From Platynereis dumerilii (Eukaryota; Annelida; Polychaeta; Phyllodocida; Nereididae): a stretch of 64,000 nt of DNA. This document shows, piece after piece, positions 49,601 through 60,800 of the stretch. The notes beneath the pieces are model-generated. The model searched no databases. It was not told where the DNA came from and was given only the letters and a program-made list of their open reading frames with translations. The translations under genes were made by a program, and so were the position numbers. The first letter of the stretch is position 1. Each line of letters opens with the position of its first letter. The stretch lies in NCBI GenBank assembly GCA_026936325.1, contig JAPTHN010000001.1:1364001-1428000 (forward strand), read 5' to 3'.

Positions 49601-52600
49601 GGCAATTCAACAAGTTCTGAATTGTCTTTGTGCTTGCTTCACACCTAATGCCCTTAATTGCAATTTGGTCATTGAAAGGTAGGTACCACATTGTCAAGAG
49701 CACTGGCCCAGATCAATAAAGCATTTACAAATGTAACATCATTGTATGATCATGTAAATTACTGGAATTGAAACAATTTATTGGGGAACATATATCTAAA
49801 ATTCTTTATTCATGTTATCCTTGGTAGTCCATATTTTACAGCTTTAAGGTATCACTACTGTTTACATGTACAAAAACTAAATAATTGTGCTTATTAATTA
49901 CAACTTATTGTCTGCATTGTCTTAGTTGTTCATCAATAATTTCAAAGAGCTAACCTTAACACAATTAATCATGAATGTCTGAAAATACATTTATGAGTTT
50001 GATAAATGCTGCATTATTTTTAAACCATTGATGGAAAACTTTGAAGCAAAATAGTAAAAATATAATATTTATTGCTTGACCATTGGCATGATGAATATTA
50101 AGAATTTAAGACATTTATTTAAAACATTTAGGCCTATTATTTGTTTTTTAGGAAATATATATATCAGCCAATAAACTTGACAAGTGCAACTAAATACTTG
50201 TAACTGTCCTTCAGCTTAGCACTTGGATTTAATTAAAACTTTATTTAATCACATAATATTATGCAATATGAATACAGAGTCAAGCTAAATTAATTTAAAC
50301 CAGTTAGTGAAAATGAAATTCAGCCTTTTCTCAATGTTAGACATTTATAGCATTTTTCAGTTAATTTGCTACTTTTCAAATTTAATGCTAAAATGACACC
50401 ATATCAGGCTTCCAGTTGTTTTAGGGTCGTGCGATGTATCGCGATACATATCGTGTATCGAATCAAATGTATCGTGATACGTATCATATAAAAAAGTATC
50501 GATACAGAGCCAGTCTGGGGGCATGGACCCCCAGGAAATTTTTTTTCAGGAAACTGGTGTTAATGGTGCATTCTCAGGGCATTTCACTCTAGCTGTTGTG
50601 TAGGCCCTGTTACAGATGAACTAATGCAATATTGTTCACATACTGGAACCATCCTTCCGTACCTGCACAACGAGTCCAGTGGTGCTCTACATATGCACAG
50701 CAGCAAACCCTTACTATTTGACTACATTTTTATGTGTGTTTTATTTTATGTCTGACATATTTTTTGAAGAGGTCAATGTCAACAAGTGCATCTTTGTAAA
50801 TGACACATAATGCACCAGAAACTCTGAAGAATTGAATATAATATTATCTACCTTTCATTTTGTGGTATCATCAGCTGTTATGATATATATTTCATGGACC
50901 AAGACCTAAGAAATTCGATGTGATATCAGACATAATAAATTAATAAATAAGGCTACTAAGCCTACTATTTATTATGATATCCATCAGACATTCTTAATGT
51001 TTGTGTTAATTTAAGTTAAAGCAGGTGTTATTCTCATAAGACACTGTGTGCAAAATGTATCAAGTGAAGAGTGAGATAACAAGAAGCACAAAATAGGCCT
51101 AGATATCAACTAGAAAACATAAAATAAGAACAATTACCTTTTTCCTTGAGATGTATCCACATAAGCCATCAATGCATGTCTTACTGCACACTGACTGGAG
51201 GGTCAGTTAGGCTAGTATTTATACTGTTAACTGAGCAATCACAGTTCAAAGTTGGCATGTACAGTGTCTTGTTATTGCATTAACCATTGATCGTGTGTCA
51301 AATCTGTCAAATAAATGCAATTAACCAGGATTCACTTAAAATGTTCACTTTTGATATCCAATATAGCTGATGACGGAACAGCTGTCAATTTATTAAACAT
51401 AAAGCTCTCTGTAGAAATGAAGACTGTCAAGTGATTGGTTTCTTCAAGTGAAGTGTCACAAAATGTTCACTTCTGTGATACCTAATTTAGCTGATGAATC
51501 AACAGTTGCCAATTAATTTTAATTACATGTTTGCTCTGATTGATTATATGATTGTCAATCTTCATTTTGAAAGTACTCAGTAATCCACTGGTCACAAGAA
51601 ATGACATGTAAGTGCGTTGTTATGACTGATCAAAACATAACCGTTAATAGGGATTATTTTGATGATTTACATTTTACCACTTTTAGCCAAGTAGCTCTTA
51701 AACACTTACCAACTATCCTTTCCTTTTTCATTTGAATTGTTTGGTATTTTTGCCTTTCAAATATTTTGGTTCCTTTTTAACCTCATCCTCAATTGTTTCC
51801 CCCTCTTTTACTTAAACACATTAATTTATAATGGTTTCTTTGATTTACAAATGCTCCTGTCTATGTGCTGAAAGTTATTTATTAAAAATAAATAGTTCAT
51901 GTCATAATAATGAATATGTTAGGTCAATACAGTAGCACTAGACAGTCAACATCACTCAGTATATCAATGTACAATATCAAAGTTTGTGGCAAATTAATAA
52001 TTTAAAATAAAGAGCTGAATTATAAGTTGTGATATTGTCCAGTATGTCTTTTTCACTTATTGATGAGCTTTGAAATAACAGCCTACACTAAGATATTTAC
52101 CATTTGCTTTTTCATTTCTCAAAGTCCTTAATTGGCTTTCATCCCGTTTTAGGTCAACGCTGGCTTTGAATCCGTGGATTCTTGTTTTATAGTATGGGCT
52201 AATTATTTTAAAATAAATGGTTCAGTTGTTATGCCATATCAAGCCATGGATTATGATAGAACTAATTTTTCTGTTGCAATTATGAATGAGGATATTGCAA
52301 TTAGATATTAATTTTTGTCTTTGAATTTTCAAATTCTTTTTTAATAACCAGTTCTACTCTAAATCATTGATTAAACTATTCACATCCATTTTTTACGCAA
52401 AAATTTTTTTCAATATACCGGTAATTTATAAGAGTTTCAGTCTGATTGTATGAATGCAAGTTAAATTGGCTGGATATCTGAACATTGTGCCTGTGTTAAA
52501 AGCTGTTAAAGCTGGTAGTAAAAGACTGATTAGCTTTTCCAGGTTTATGTATCTTTAATCTCATAATATATCGTGAATGTTATCAATTACTTCAGTTTGC

Positions 52601-53664
52601 GATGCTGACTAGATAATCTTGAATTTTTTCCAGGCCTCCTGATCAACACACACCGCCTCAGTTGGGAAGGTGTCAAACTGCTGACCAGTTGCTTGAATTG
52701 TATTTGTCAGAAACCTGCCCTTCTTCACTGAGGTAAGTACTTGATATATATATGCAGCAACTGAATGTATTTTCTTTGCACTGGAACTTGATGTGCACTC
52801 GTGAAATTAAACTGTGCTATAAAATCTAGTTAAATAGATTTATGAGAGTACGTTTGTCTGCTTGAATTGACTTTGAAATATTGTCTACATCTTTTTCAGT
52901 GCTGGGTTGGTTTTGAACAACAAGGTGAAAACTGTTGCCCCATTTCCCCACATCTTCAAGCAAGACGTTAATCCATTCGGGAATGTTTCTTCCAGGAGTC
53001 GACCTAGTAGTCAAGGTAAGCCTATACATGAGAAAATACATATGTATTCTATTGATAATTACCATAAAAGATCCTCTTGTTGCAACAATTATACAAAATA
53101 GAACAATTCACTGATTCGCTTATACTTTTTTGCTCTATTTGTAATTTTAAGTTTATGGAAAAAAATTTCTGACTCCTACAAAAATTTAGTTTTCATTTTC
53201 GCAGCCAAAAAATTAACTAGCTGTTACTGCTAGACTATTTAAAATTTATCCCATTTAATGTGTACTTGGATTCAGTGCAACACTTGGTGATACTCCTGAT
53301 GGATAATAAATATGCTTTATTAGCCGATCCATCTTTTGAATTTATAGAGCAAAAAAATTGACTTGATAAGCTTTAACTAATCCCTCCTTTCCTTATACAT
53401 TTATGCCATTTTAAACATTTTCTATTTCTTCCTTTATTTGTTTCAGGAGTTCAAGAAATGCCAGTCGCTACCTCGTTACAGTGCTCACAGAGCAGCAGCC
53501 ATATCTTGACGAAACTGCTGCAAGTATGTGAGAAAATAGACATTAGAAAATACCACAGGTTTATGGAGCATGGTTTGGAACAAGAAGAATTCAAAGAAGT
53601 GCTTAGCAATTTGGAAACACTAGCTCAGAATTACGACGAAAGGACTGAAGGCTTCTATTCCTGA
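34643..53664 (+). CDS. MSTO1: Misato homolog, complete, 15 exons
   Basis: Tubulin-like protein (Misato/DML1 family) needed for mitochondrial morphology and distribution. Exons: 34643-34726, 36998-37096, 37248-37293, 37434-37503, 37905-37977, 38251-38311, 38717-38828, 41368-41485, 42194-42328, 44077-44229, 44737-44868, 48945-49123, 52634-52732, 52900-53015 and 53447-53664. All phases agree and the product is about 564 residues, against about 570 in human. The N-terminal Misato segment reads REVITLQFGHYANFVGTHLW. The tubulin-like part includes DRCHFFLEDCDHLQGFHIL and DMYNGFGGVCSSLL, the counterpart of the tubulin nucleotide loop but without its GGGTGSG motif, as is normal for this family. Introns 1, 7, 9, 11 and 12 carry transposons or repeats; no exon is interrupted. 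It is divergent with PTS and convergent with IFT172. Confidence 0.96.
35843..36291. mobile_element. hAT-type MITE, 449 bp, GATATCCGG-rich
   Basis: The ends TAGTGATGCACGGATA and, inverted, TAGGGATGCACGGATATC are flanked by the 8 bp repeat ACCCTTGA (35835-35842 and 36292-36299). Arms are full of CCGGATA words. It lies in MSTO1 intron 1. Its tips resemble those of the element at 3843. Confidence 0.9.
38881..41161. mobile_element. Non-autonomous DNA transposon, 2281 bp, perfect 25 bp TIRs
   Basis: GGGTGAAGTCATTTTAAATG plus five more bases is exactly inverted at 41137-41161. Flanks are AT repeats, so the duplication is ambiguous. No coding frame is present. Inside, TTCTCACCTACAGGAC recurs at about 39482, 39670, 40626 and 40960, and ATGATGTAC, in both orientations, recurs at least seven times. 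The element fills most of MSTO1 intron 7. Confidence 0.8.
41611..41790. mobile_element. Short MITE, 180 bp
   Basis: The end TTAGGCACACATAATTGATC and the near-inverse AATCAATTATGTGTGGCC delimit a small element in MSTO1 intron 8, with a poly-A/T-rich core and GTCGGT words. The duplication is unclear. Confidence 0.55.
42440..43800 (+). repeat. Diverged direct repeats interrupted by a MITE
   Basis: The block around GGTTTTGTG...GATCTTGCCAT...TCATTTTCTTT occurs at about 42790-42890 and again at about 43625-43710, with a weaker relative near 42440. They are probably units of one older element; the 43074-43545 MITE landed between them. Confidence 0.4.
43074..43545. mobile_element. hAT-type MITE, 472 bp
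   Basis: The ends CAGAGTCCGCGAAAAGT are perfectly inverted over 17 bp and flanked by 8 bp TATATATA on both sides (low complexity, but exact). CCGGC words lie near the left end. It is in MSTO1 intron 9. Confidence 0.8.
44958..48516. mobile_element. Foldback-like transposon, 3.6 kb, arms of about 1 kb made of tandem units
   Basis: TAGACTGGCGGGATTTTTGA at the left is inverted at the right, with inverted similarity continuing through most of both arms. The outer 400 bp are well matched. Inner parts of each arm are tandem units of about 160 bp holding TAATTAATATT and ATGAGTGTT words. A possible 3 bp duplication, TTA, flanks the ends. The centre (about 46050-47440) holds a pyrimidine-rich GCTCTTGCCTCC-type array. 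No transposase is seen. It fills MSTO1 intron 11. Confidence 0.8.
46390..47000 (+). repeat. CT-rich degenerate array (CTCTTGCCTCC-type)
   Basis: About 600 bp of strongly pyrimidine-biased sequence with recurrent AGCTCTTGCCTCC and CTAACTCCTGCCTCC words forms the loop of the foldback element. Open frames across it are low-complexity Ser/Leu artefacts. Confidence 0.7.
48672..48880 (+). mobile_element. tRNA-derived SINE, family A (Asp-tRNA-like head)
   Basis: A box TGGTCTAGTGG and B box GGTTCGAATCC (48726-48736) are spaced as in tRNA. The anticodon region GCTGTCAAT resembles Asp-tRNA (GTC). The body includes GACGGCTGTTTCAATCATCC and ends in ATCCATCC units. It lies just outside the foldback element in MSTO1 intron 11. 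Confidence 0.8.
49139..49165. repeat. Perfect 11 bp stem hairpin
   Basis: GCCAGCGAAAC, a 4 nt loop and GTTTCGCTGGC, directly followed by CpG-rich sequence to about 49480 that is unlike the rest of the intron. It may be the terminal hairpin of a Helitron-like or other element (CTAA lies next to the stem on the minus strand), but the opposite end was not found. Confidence 0.45.
49600..52600. other. MSTO1 intron 12, mostly featureless
   Basis: AT-rich intron. The only distinct item is a TAGGGTCGTGCGATGTATCG word with nested GTATCGATAC palindromes at about 50424-50506, which looks like one end of a hAT-type element; no partner end was found. Confidence 0.45.
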
Positions 53665-53825
53665 TCTCAAATTATTTTTAGAAATTATTCATTAATAATG
53701 GCTAATTAATTCACACAGCTGACCTGCATTTGTTTTTTTTCTGTGGTTTTTTACTATCATTTCATATCACGTCCTGTACATAGTGGCACTTACAGTGCTT
53801 GTCATTATACCGGTGTGCATCTCGT

Positions 53826-53838
53826 AATAAAATAAAGT
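53826..53838 (+). terminator. MSTO1 polyadenylation signal
   Basis: Overlapping AATAAA hexamers lie about 165 bp after the MSTO1 stop codon, followed by T-rich and GT-containing sequence. They fit the 3' end of this transcript. Confidence 0.75.
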
Positions 53839-53839
53839 T

Positions 53840-54660
53840 TTCTAAGAATTTCCTGCATCGTGATTTTGTGAATATTTTTCAGCTTATCCTCGATTTTTAA
53901 GATGCGATATATATATATATGTACAGTGACGTAGCCTGTTGGTTAGGGACACAATAATATACTGTACTCCGGTTGGTGCCTTTTTGATTAATTTGAATTT
54001 CTGAATGAAGCAAATTGCAGTGACTGCATACAATTGAGTTCCTCATAATTTTGAGGTATCTTGGGTATAAATTAAGGTCTAGCATTTTGGCGCATCCACA
54101 GGCTTCTAATCTGGGAGCCAAGTTACTGTGCCAGAGGCACATCCATGGTTTTTTAGACTGCACATGGATGGATGGATGATTGGGGCGTTACGTCCTGTAT
54201 TTATGCGTTTGGTAGGCTAATTAGGACAGTAGAAGGACACGGCAATGAGGTGAAGGATGATTGAAACAGCCGTCCAACATAAGCTCAGGTGACCCGGAAA
54301 GAGATGGTGTCAGCATCCCTTTTCAAAAGGTCAGGCCTAATTGCCCATTGGAGAACTAACCTCTTTCTCCTACGGTCATTTGATCATTTTGCCAATTCTT
54401 TCAATTATGTTTCACGGCAGGAACCTAGCAGTGCAGCTGGGGGCAGCCAAATTGGCCTAAGAACCTCCTTTGCAGAAATCCACCTAAACATCTTTCAACT
54501 TTTTGATATCACAGCTATGACCCAAAACATCGACGTGGCTTGGTTATTTAGCACCATTCTCACCGTAGCTCAAACTGTCACAGCGAGCTGGTGACTCAGA
54601 AAAACGTTTGACACTGACAGTGAAAATAAGTGAGACATTTTTGACTTTGCAATGACATAA
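53840..54660. other. MSTO1-IFT172 intergenic region
   Basis: Between the convergent 3' ends I see only a 5'-truncated SINE (54165-54298) and a short AT dinucleotide run near 53911. No gene is supported here. Confidence 0.6.
54165..54298 (-). mobile_element. 5'-truncated SINE, family A
   Basis: It matches the body and tail of the SINE at 48672-48880 in inverse orientation (GTCACCTG... through GGACGGCTGTTTCAATCATCC to CATCCATCC), but the tRNA-like head is missing. Confidence 0.75.
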
Positions 54661-54671
54661 GCATATCGAGC

Positions 54672-54677
54672 TTTATT
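54672..54677 (-). terminator. IFT172 polyadenylation signal
   Basis: An AATAAA on the minus strand lies about 220 bp after the IFT172 stop. With the MSTO1 signal it leaves about 0.8 kb between the two convergent 3' ends. Confidence 0.6.
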
Positions 54678-54896
54678 CAACAAACAAGTAACAAAGGTAG
54701 ACATCGTAGAAGCATAATTTAAGACAGTATATGTATATTGTAAATGGACGGACTGTGAGATCACACACATAAAACAGTACATATTGAAAATGTAAAGTCA
54801 CAAATGTGAATTACAAGACGGAATCAGTTAATATCACATGAAAATATTGACTACAAACATTTTATCTGAGTCACTGTATTCAGAATTTTTACCACA

Positions 54897-57800
54897 TTAT
54901 TGGAATGAATAACTTGGGTTGGGTGTAGCTCCACACCATTGACCGATGAACTTCAGAGTATCTTGACATTCCTCACTGTGAGACACCTGAAAACAAAAGA
55001 CGGTGTATTAGTTTAATTAAAGGCAACCAGGCTAAATGGTTTCCCAAGAGGTGTTCTATTTGAAGTCTGCGCTAATGAGCACTGCAAGGAATATACTGTT
55101 CTGTTTGGTGCTGACCTGATTAGCACCAGTTCTAGGGATCTAGATGCCAATTCGATTGCCAATTTTACTTCAATTTTGCCAGACTGCAGAGTTGATGCAT
55201 TCGCCAACTTGGTAGTCTTGAAAGCAACACTCTCTTCAAATGTTAATTTCTCATATATATAGGAATGTAGGAAGGTATAACCAAACCTCTCACTAGGGGG
55301 GAACCTACCTGCCAAAAAAAATACAACAACAGCCTGCATGACAGCAATCTAACAGAAAACTTATCTTAGCACACAACTTATATAGCTTTATCCATGCATA
55401 ATAGAAGACTAACTCATACAATCATATTGGAGCTACAATAAATATTCTGAATCTAATCTCACCTTTGTTGCCATGAGGAATTTGTTCCAATCGTCCTTGT
55501 TGGCTGCCTTGCCTGGAGTCTTGAATTCCATTTTATTTCGAAGAACAGGATAACCTGGAACATCACAAAAGAGAATTTAGGTTACTACATATTATTACAT
55601 TTTATCATTTAAAGTAGAGTCAATGCTGGTAAATCCGTCCAGGAGGGTAAATCCGTCCACCCCCTACTGTGTGTGTATATAAATACGTGTAACAGTTGTT
55701 TGAGTTTTAAAATTATGACAAAGTCGTTTTTAAACACTTTTTGCCGTTTTTGTTGTCTTTACATGTATTTAAACAATATTTCCAGCCTTTTTTAACAAGG
55801 TAGAATGAAAACAATCAAATCCTGTGACGTCATCACAGACATTGTAAGACTTGGTGGCAATAACCGTGTAGGCCTATTCCTGTCAACAAAAAATTAATTT
55901 AAAGTAAAAAATGATTTAAAATGACGTAAAATTTAATTATTTTTTGTAGGATTTGTTAAATTTCCCCATTGTGAAATTTTAAATGGAAATACAATGGAAA
56001 TAAAAGTGGACGGAATTACCATCATTATTTCAGAAGTAGCTGGATTGAGGGTTTGCAAATCCGTCCACCTACATCAAATATGTTTTAGAGTACTTTCGTG
56101 ACTTTTAATATTCATAAATGGCATTCAAAAGATTACAGAAAGTAGATTGGAGCAATTATACCACTTTGTTTGGGTTAAAAGGATACTTTAAATGTAATTG
56201 AGGCTGTCAATTGAAATTCTTGCAATCTAATTGATCCATATTTTTTAATCACTGTATTTCTCGTTCTGTCATTGTTCTATTACTCTAAAATCAACACAAA
56301 AACGTTTGTGAAAGTTAATAAATTGCAAAACTGAAAGAAATAACAAAATATGATAGGTGTGGGCTGAATAATGCCCTGTGGACGGATTTACCATCCTTGC
56401 TGGACGGATTTAGCAGCACACTGGACGGATTTAGATGACCTACCCTTCAATTTTTGTTGCCATGGTTTTGGTAAGAATTATTTGAATATTTGACTTTTTT
56501 GGCTGCTAATGATAGTTCGGAATGTGTTCCTTCCAATGGACAAAATTCTATTTCTGTATATATTCCCATTTTCCTAGAAATACAGTTTTAGCCAAAAGTG
56601 GACGGAATTACCATCCTTGACTCTATCTTTCAAAGAGTTGTTTCCTTATAAAACTTGAAAAATCATTCAGCATGCCATTTGAAGTATGGTTCTCTGTTCG
56701 AGATTGAAAACTTTTTTCAGGATTGAGTGAACTTCAGCCGCTTTTGCAGTAACAGTTTAGATTCAGTAGCAGTCTAAATGATTTTACGCTCACTCTTAGC
56801 AAATAGCATCATATGTTCGGTACTGGTCAGTATATTCCGGCTAGACATATTTATAAAGGGGCAAGATTTCATGAAGATATAATCCCGAAGCCCCCAACAT
56901 CATGCGAGTCATGTTTCAATATCAAATTTAATAGAAACTTTACCAAAATATAACAGCCTTTAATGTGAAATTTAGGACATAGATTGATATAACAATACAT
57001 TCAACAAACACCATACCAAAGAAATAATTAAACCTACCAGTAATGACGCATGGCAAAGAGCGAATGCCAGTGCTGGCTGCCACCAGGGATGCCTCGTAAG
57101 TGTCCCTCTCGTCCATCGGCAATTCCTGGGAGACTTTCTGGTCCATGGAAACAGCCAGGACCCACTCCTTGATCTCCTCGTGTTCCGATTCCTGAAAAGA
57201 AATATAAAACGTGTGAATTTTTTCCATACAAATTTATTTCAAATTTTGCAGTATCTTCATCTACATGTTGCTTTGCTTTTTCATCCAAGAAAACCTGACA
57301 TACCTAACTACCAGAGACACCATGAACTATTGCTAGTGTCGAAGTGTACAAGTATGTCAGGTGGGATAGCCCCATTTTGATGTTGTTGTTTTTTTCAAAT
57401 ATATTATAAACTGAACCAAATAAAAAAACGCAAAACTATTTCCAGGGTTGTGTATTTCAGCATATGCTTTAGATGGGATGTTGAGTGCATGCATTTGTGT
57501 GATCAGGTGTCAAAGGACTCAGGTGCATAAAATCACTTAAGTGTGACAATTTTTTGCAAGTCTGTGGCTGAGTTTATCACAATGGGGTATCACCAGTGAA
57601 CTGGGATATTAGACACCCTATAGGGCAAAAATGATGATTTCATGTTAAAGCTTGGAAAAAATGATGCAAAGGCCACACAATTCGTTTCAGTTGGTGCCAC
57701 CTAACTTTTAAAAAATTAGATTTTGTGAGAAGTGAGGTCAGAGTTTGTCACACACAATGCTATTCCAATGCAACAATAAGACTATGAAAACAAGTCCTCA

Positions 57801-60800
57801 AACGGCCTGTGCAATAGCTGTGGAATGGAAAAGGCTTAGGTTGTGTCAGAAAGACCACATAACCTGTGTAACAGCTACAGAGGTTAACAACAGTATTTTT
57901 TGTGCCTTACTTGCGCTATTCTTTCAACCACACATCTGCCACCTTACGAAAAGCATCAGAAGGGCACACAGTGTACTACTGTTTGTCCTATGGCTGTTAT
58001 ACCGGTTGTGTGAGGTCTTTTAAAGACCATGAACTTTTTTCACTCTATTGCACTTGAACAGGCCGTTTGGGGACCTGTTTCCGTAGCTGCATTGTTTCAC
58101 TGGAATATCATTGTGTGATAAACTCTGACCTGACTTTTAAAAAAACATAATTTTAACAAGTTCAGTAGCGCCAACAGAAGTGAATTGTGTGGCCTTTTGC
58201 ATCATTTCCTTCATGCTTTCACGTGGAATCATTTGATTTGCTCTTTGGGGTGCCGAATACCCTGGTCCACCACCCATACCCCAATGTGATAAACATGGAT
58301 GTAGATGTGCAAAAAAAATGTCAGAATTCTGTTATTTATCGAAATGAGTCCTTTGACACCTGGTTATACATATGCATAAACATACCAGCCCATCTGAATC
58401 ATTTAAAGAAAAATAAAGCCCTTGAAATAGTTTTGCGTTTCTTATTTGGTTCAGTTTAGATCCGATTTTGCCTTTTTCGTCACTGAATATGTATTCTTTC
58501 TTTTATTAATATTTCAAAGTGGAATCTCAGTCCCTGCATTGCCAAAAGTAATTAGATGTACCAAAAGTACCAGAGGATACAAATGTATAGTGTATAAAAT
58601 CTCCGGATTTGGACCTAAATTTATAGTAGATATACATATATCAGTTTTAATAACATTCTCAACAAATGAAAACATTGTCATTTATGTCCTTGAAACATTC
58701 TGAGAATTAATAGGAGGCAGTCATGATACATCTTTGGTTAGCAAAGATGAATGAAACAAACTACAAAGCCATAAATACAATGAAGAACAACATACAGGCA
58801 GATGAGGTTTCTCCGGCAGAGGGATCTCAAATGGAATGTCCGTGTCCTGGAAATCGCTGTGGTCCATCATGTCAAGGTTGCCTTCTTCAATTGCCTGAAA
58901 TAGAGAAAAAGAACAAAACAAATCATATTATAGGCCTACATATGAAATTTCACCCAAAACTCGAGACAATGTCCACAAGAGATGGAAGGGGCCTTTCAAA
59001 AGTTATGTAATGCTGGAGCGAAACGGGGGGTTGTCGCATCCAATGTGATTTTCCTGTACTTTATTAATGGAGAAAATTATTACGAAGAGGGGGAAAAGTC
59101 CCATTTTTTGTACTAAATTTTTTCAATGGCCCCAAACATTGGCACATTAAAACTGGTTTAATATCTCTTAGGGGTCCTTCACCTCACTCCTCTATATCCT
59201 TACACAATAGTTGTTAAAAATTCATTTATCCTATCTACTATAAAACATACAAACACAATATGTTATTATTTTCTATTCTTTCTTTTGCTTTTTCACTTTT
59301 GTATGTAATAAATTTATTTTTAGAGAAATTAATTTTAAACGTTTTTTTTATACCTCTACGAGATCTAGGTATCGATTGAGGAACACGAAGGCCATGTTCT
59401 CCCATCCTACAGCTCTACACATTGTCCCAGCTTCGAAGAACGCCTTGTCCGCAGGAACAATATCTGTATGGCGTAACAGGGACACGGCCAATTTGCAGGC
59501 AACTGTCTCGAGGGACTTGTGGGCCATAGATGCAGACCTTGTAGCGTAGTAATGGGCAATAAGCAACATGTTTTCAAACTCCTCATGTTGAGAAGTGTTT
59601 GCGTCTGATGATTTCGCCACATTTTCGACCTGCAAACAGAAGATCATTTTATTGGTAAAAGGCAATTTATGAAATTCATCTACCCTAACATAGCTAATTA
59701 AGGGCAAATAAAAAGATATTCTGACAAATAGGCCTCATCAAACAAATGAATATTTTTTTAATGAAAATCATGCAGTACATATTCCCAATAAATTGCTGCC
59801 AGAGTTTCAAATATCTTAAGATTTATTTTGAGTCTTATATTACATAATATCATCTCAGGTGGCAACTTCAAAAAATATTTGCTCCATCATGGTACACAGT
59901 TCTTTTGGGTGCTTTATGATCAGTTCATACACACAAAAAATATTTCAAATCTAGTAAACTTACCAGATCCAACATCATGTCTCTCAGGTCCGACCATATT
60001 TTGTAGGCCTCCTGTTTGTTGAGCCCAGGTTGGCCAAGGACATCCGTCATAATCCTCTTGTAAATGTTGTAGTTCTGCGCAAACAAAATTTATTAGGTAA
60101 ATTAAATCTGCAGCATGGCAACTTTCATTAATTTAATCATAGCTAGGCTATCAATTGCTGGCATGGAAGAAATGACTTTAGTCTACATTTTCTGTCTTAT
60201 ATCCGGTCATATTTAGAAATGAGTATTTCTCTACTCACGAGTCAAAAGCACAGCAAAGGTGTGACATAAAATATGATATAATTACCTGTTGCATTGCTGG
60301 AGCACCATACTTGACATAGAGATCCAGTGCATTCATGATCTTGTTTTCCTTGATTAATTGAGCGGCGTACATTGCCACATACTTGTGAAGAACTTTAGGA
60401 CTCTGAAAAATTATAAATGAAGTTTACCGACAGTGCAAGCAGTGTAAATGCCAAGGACTGTGTTGTAATATTTTCATTTGAAAAGAAATGATGCAATCAT
60501 ACACAGTTGGGCCTCTGGACGTAGTCACCAATAATTTATTATTCATGAAAGTAAATCTTTTTCTTAAAGTATAACCCTACCAACCTGTTGTTCAGCCGTC
60601 TCTATGCACTTCTGCCACTCTCCTCTGTCCACGTACATATCCAGGGCAGCCACCACATCCACTCCAGCCATCTACAAGTAAAAGTAAAATTTTTGAAATA
60701 AATACAAAGTTAAAATAAAACAAAGTTGAAATAAATACAAAGTTAAACTTCATCATATTGTTCAAGGATTGAATCTCCTGCTATCAATGTTCTAATTGAA

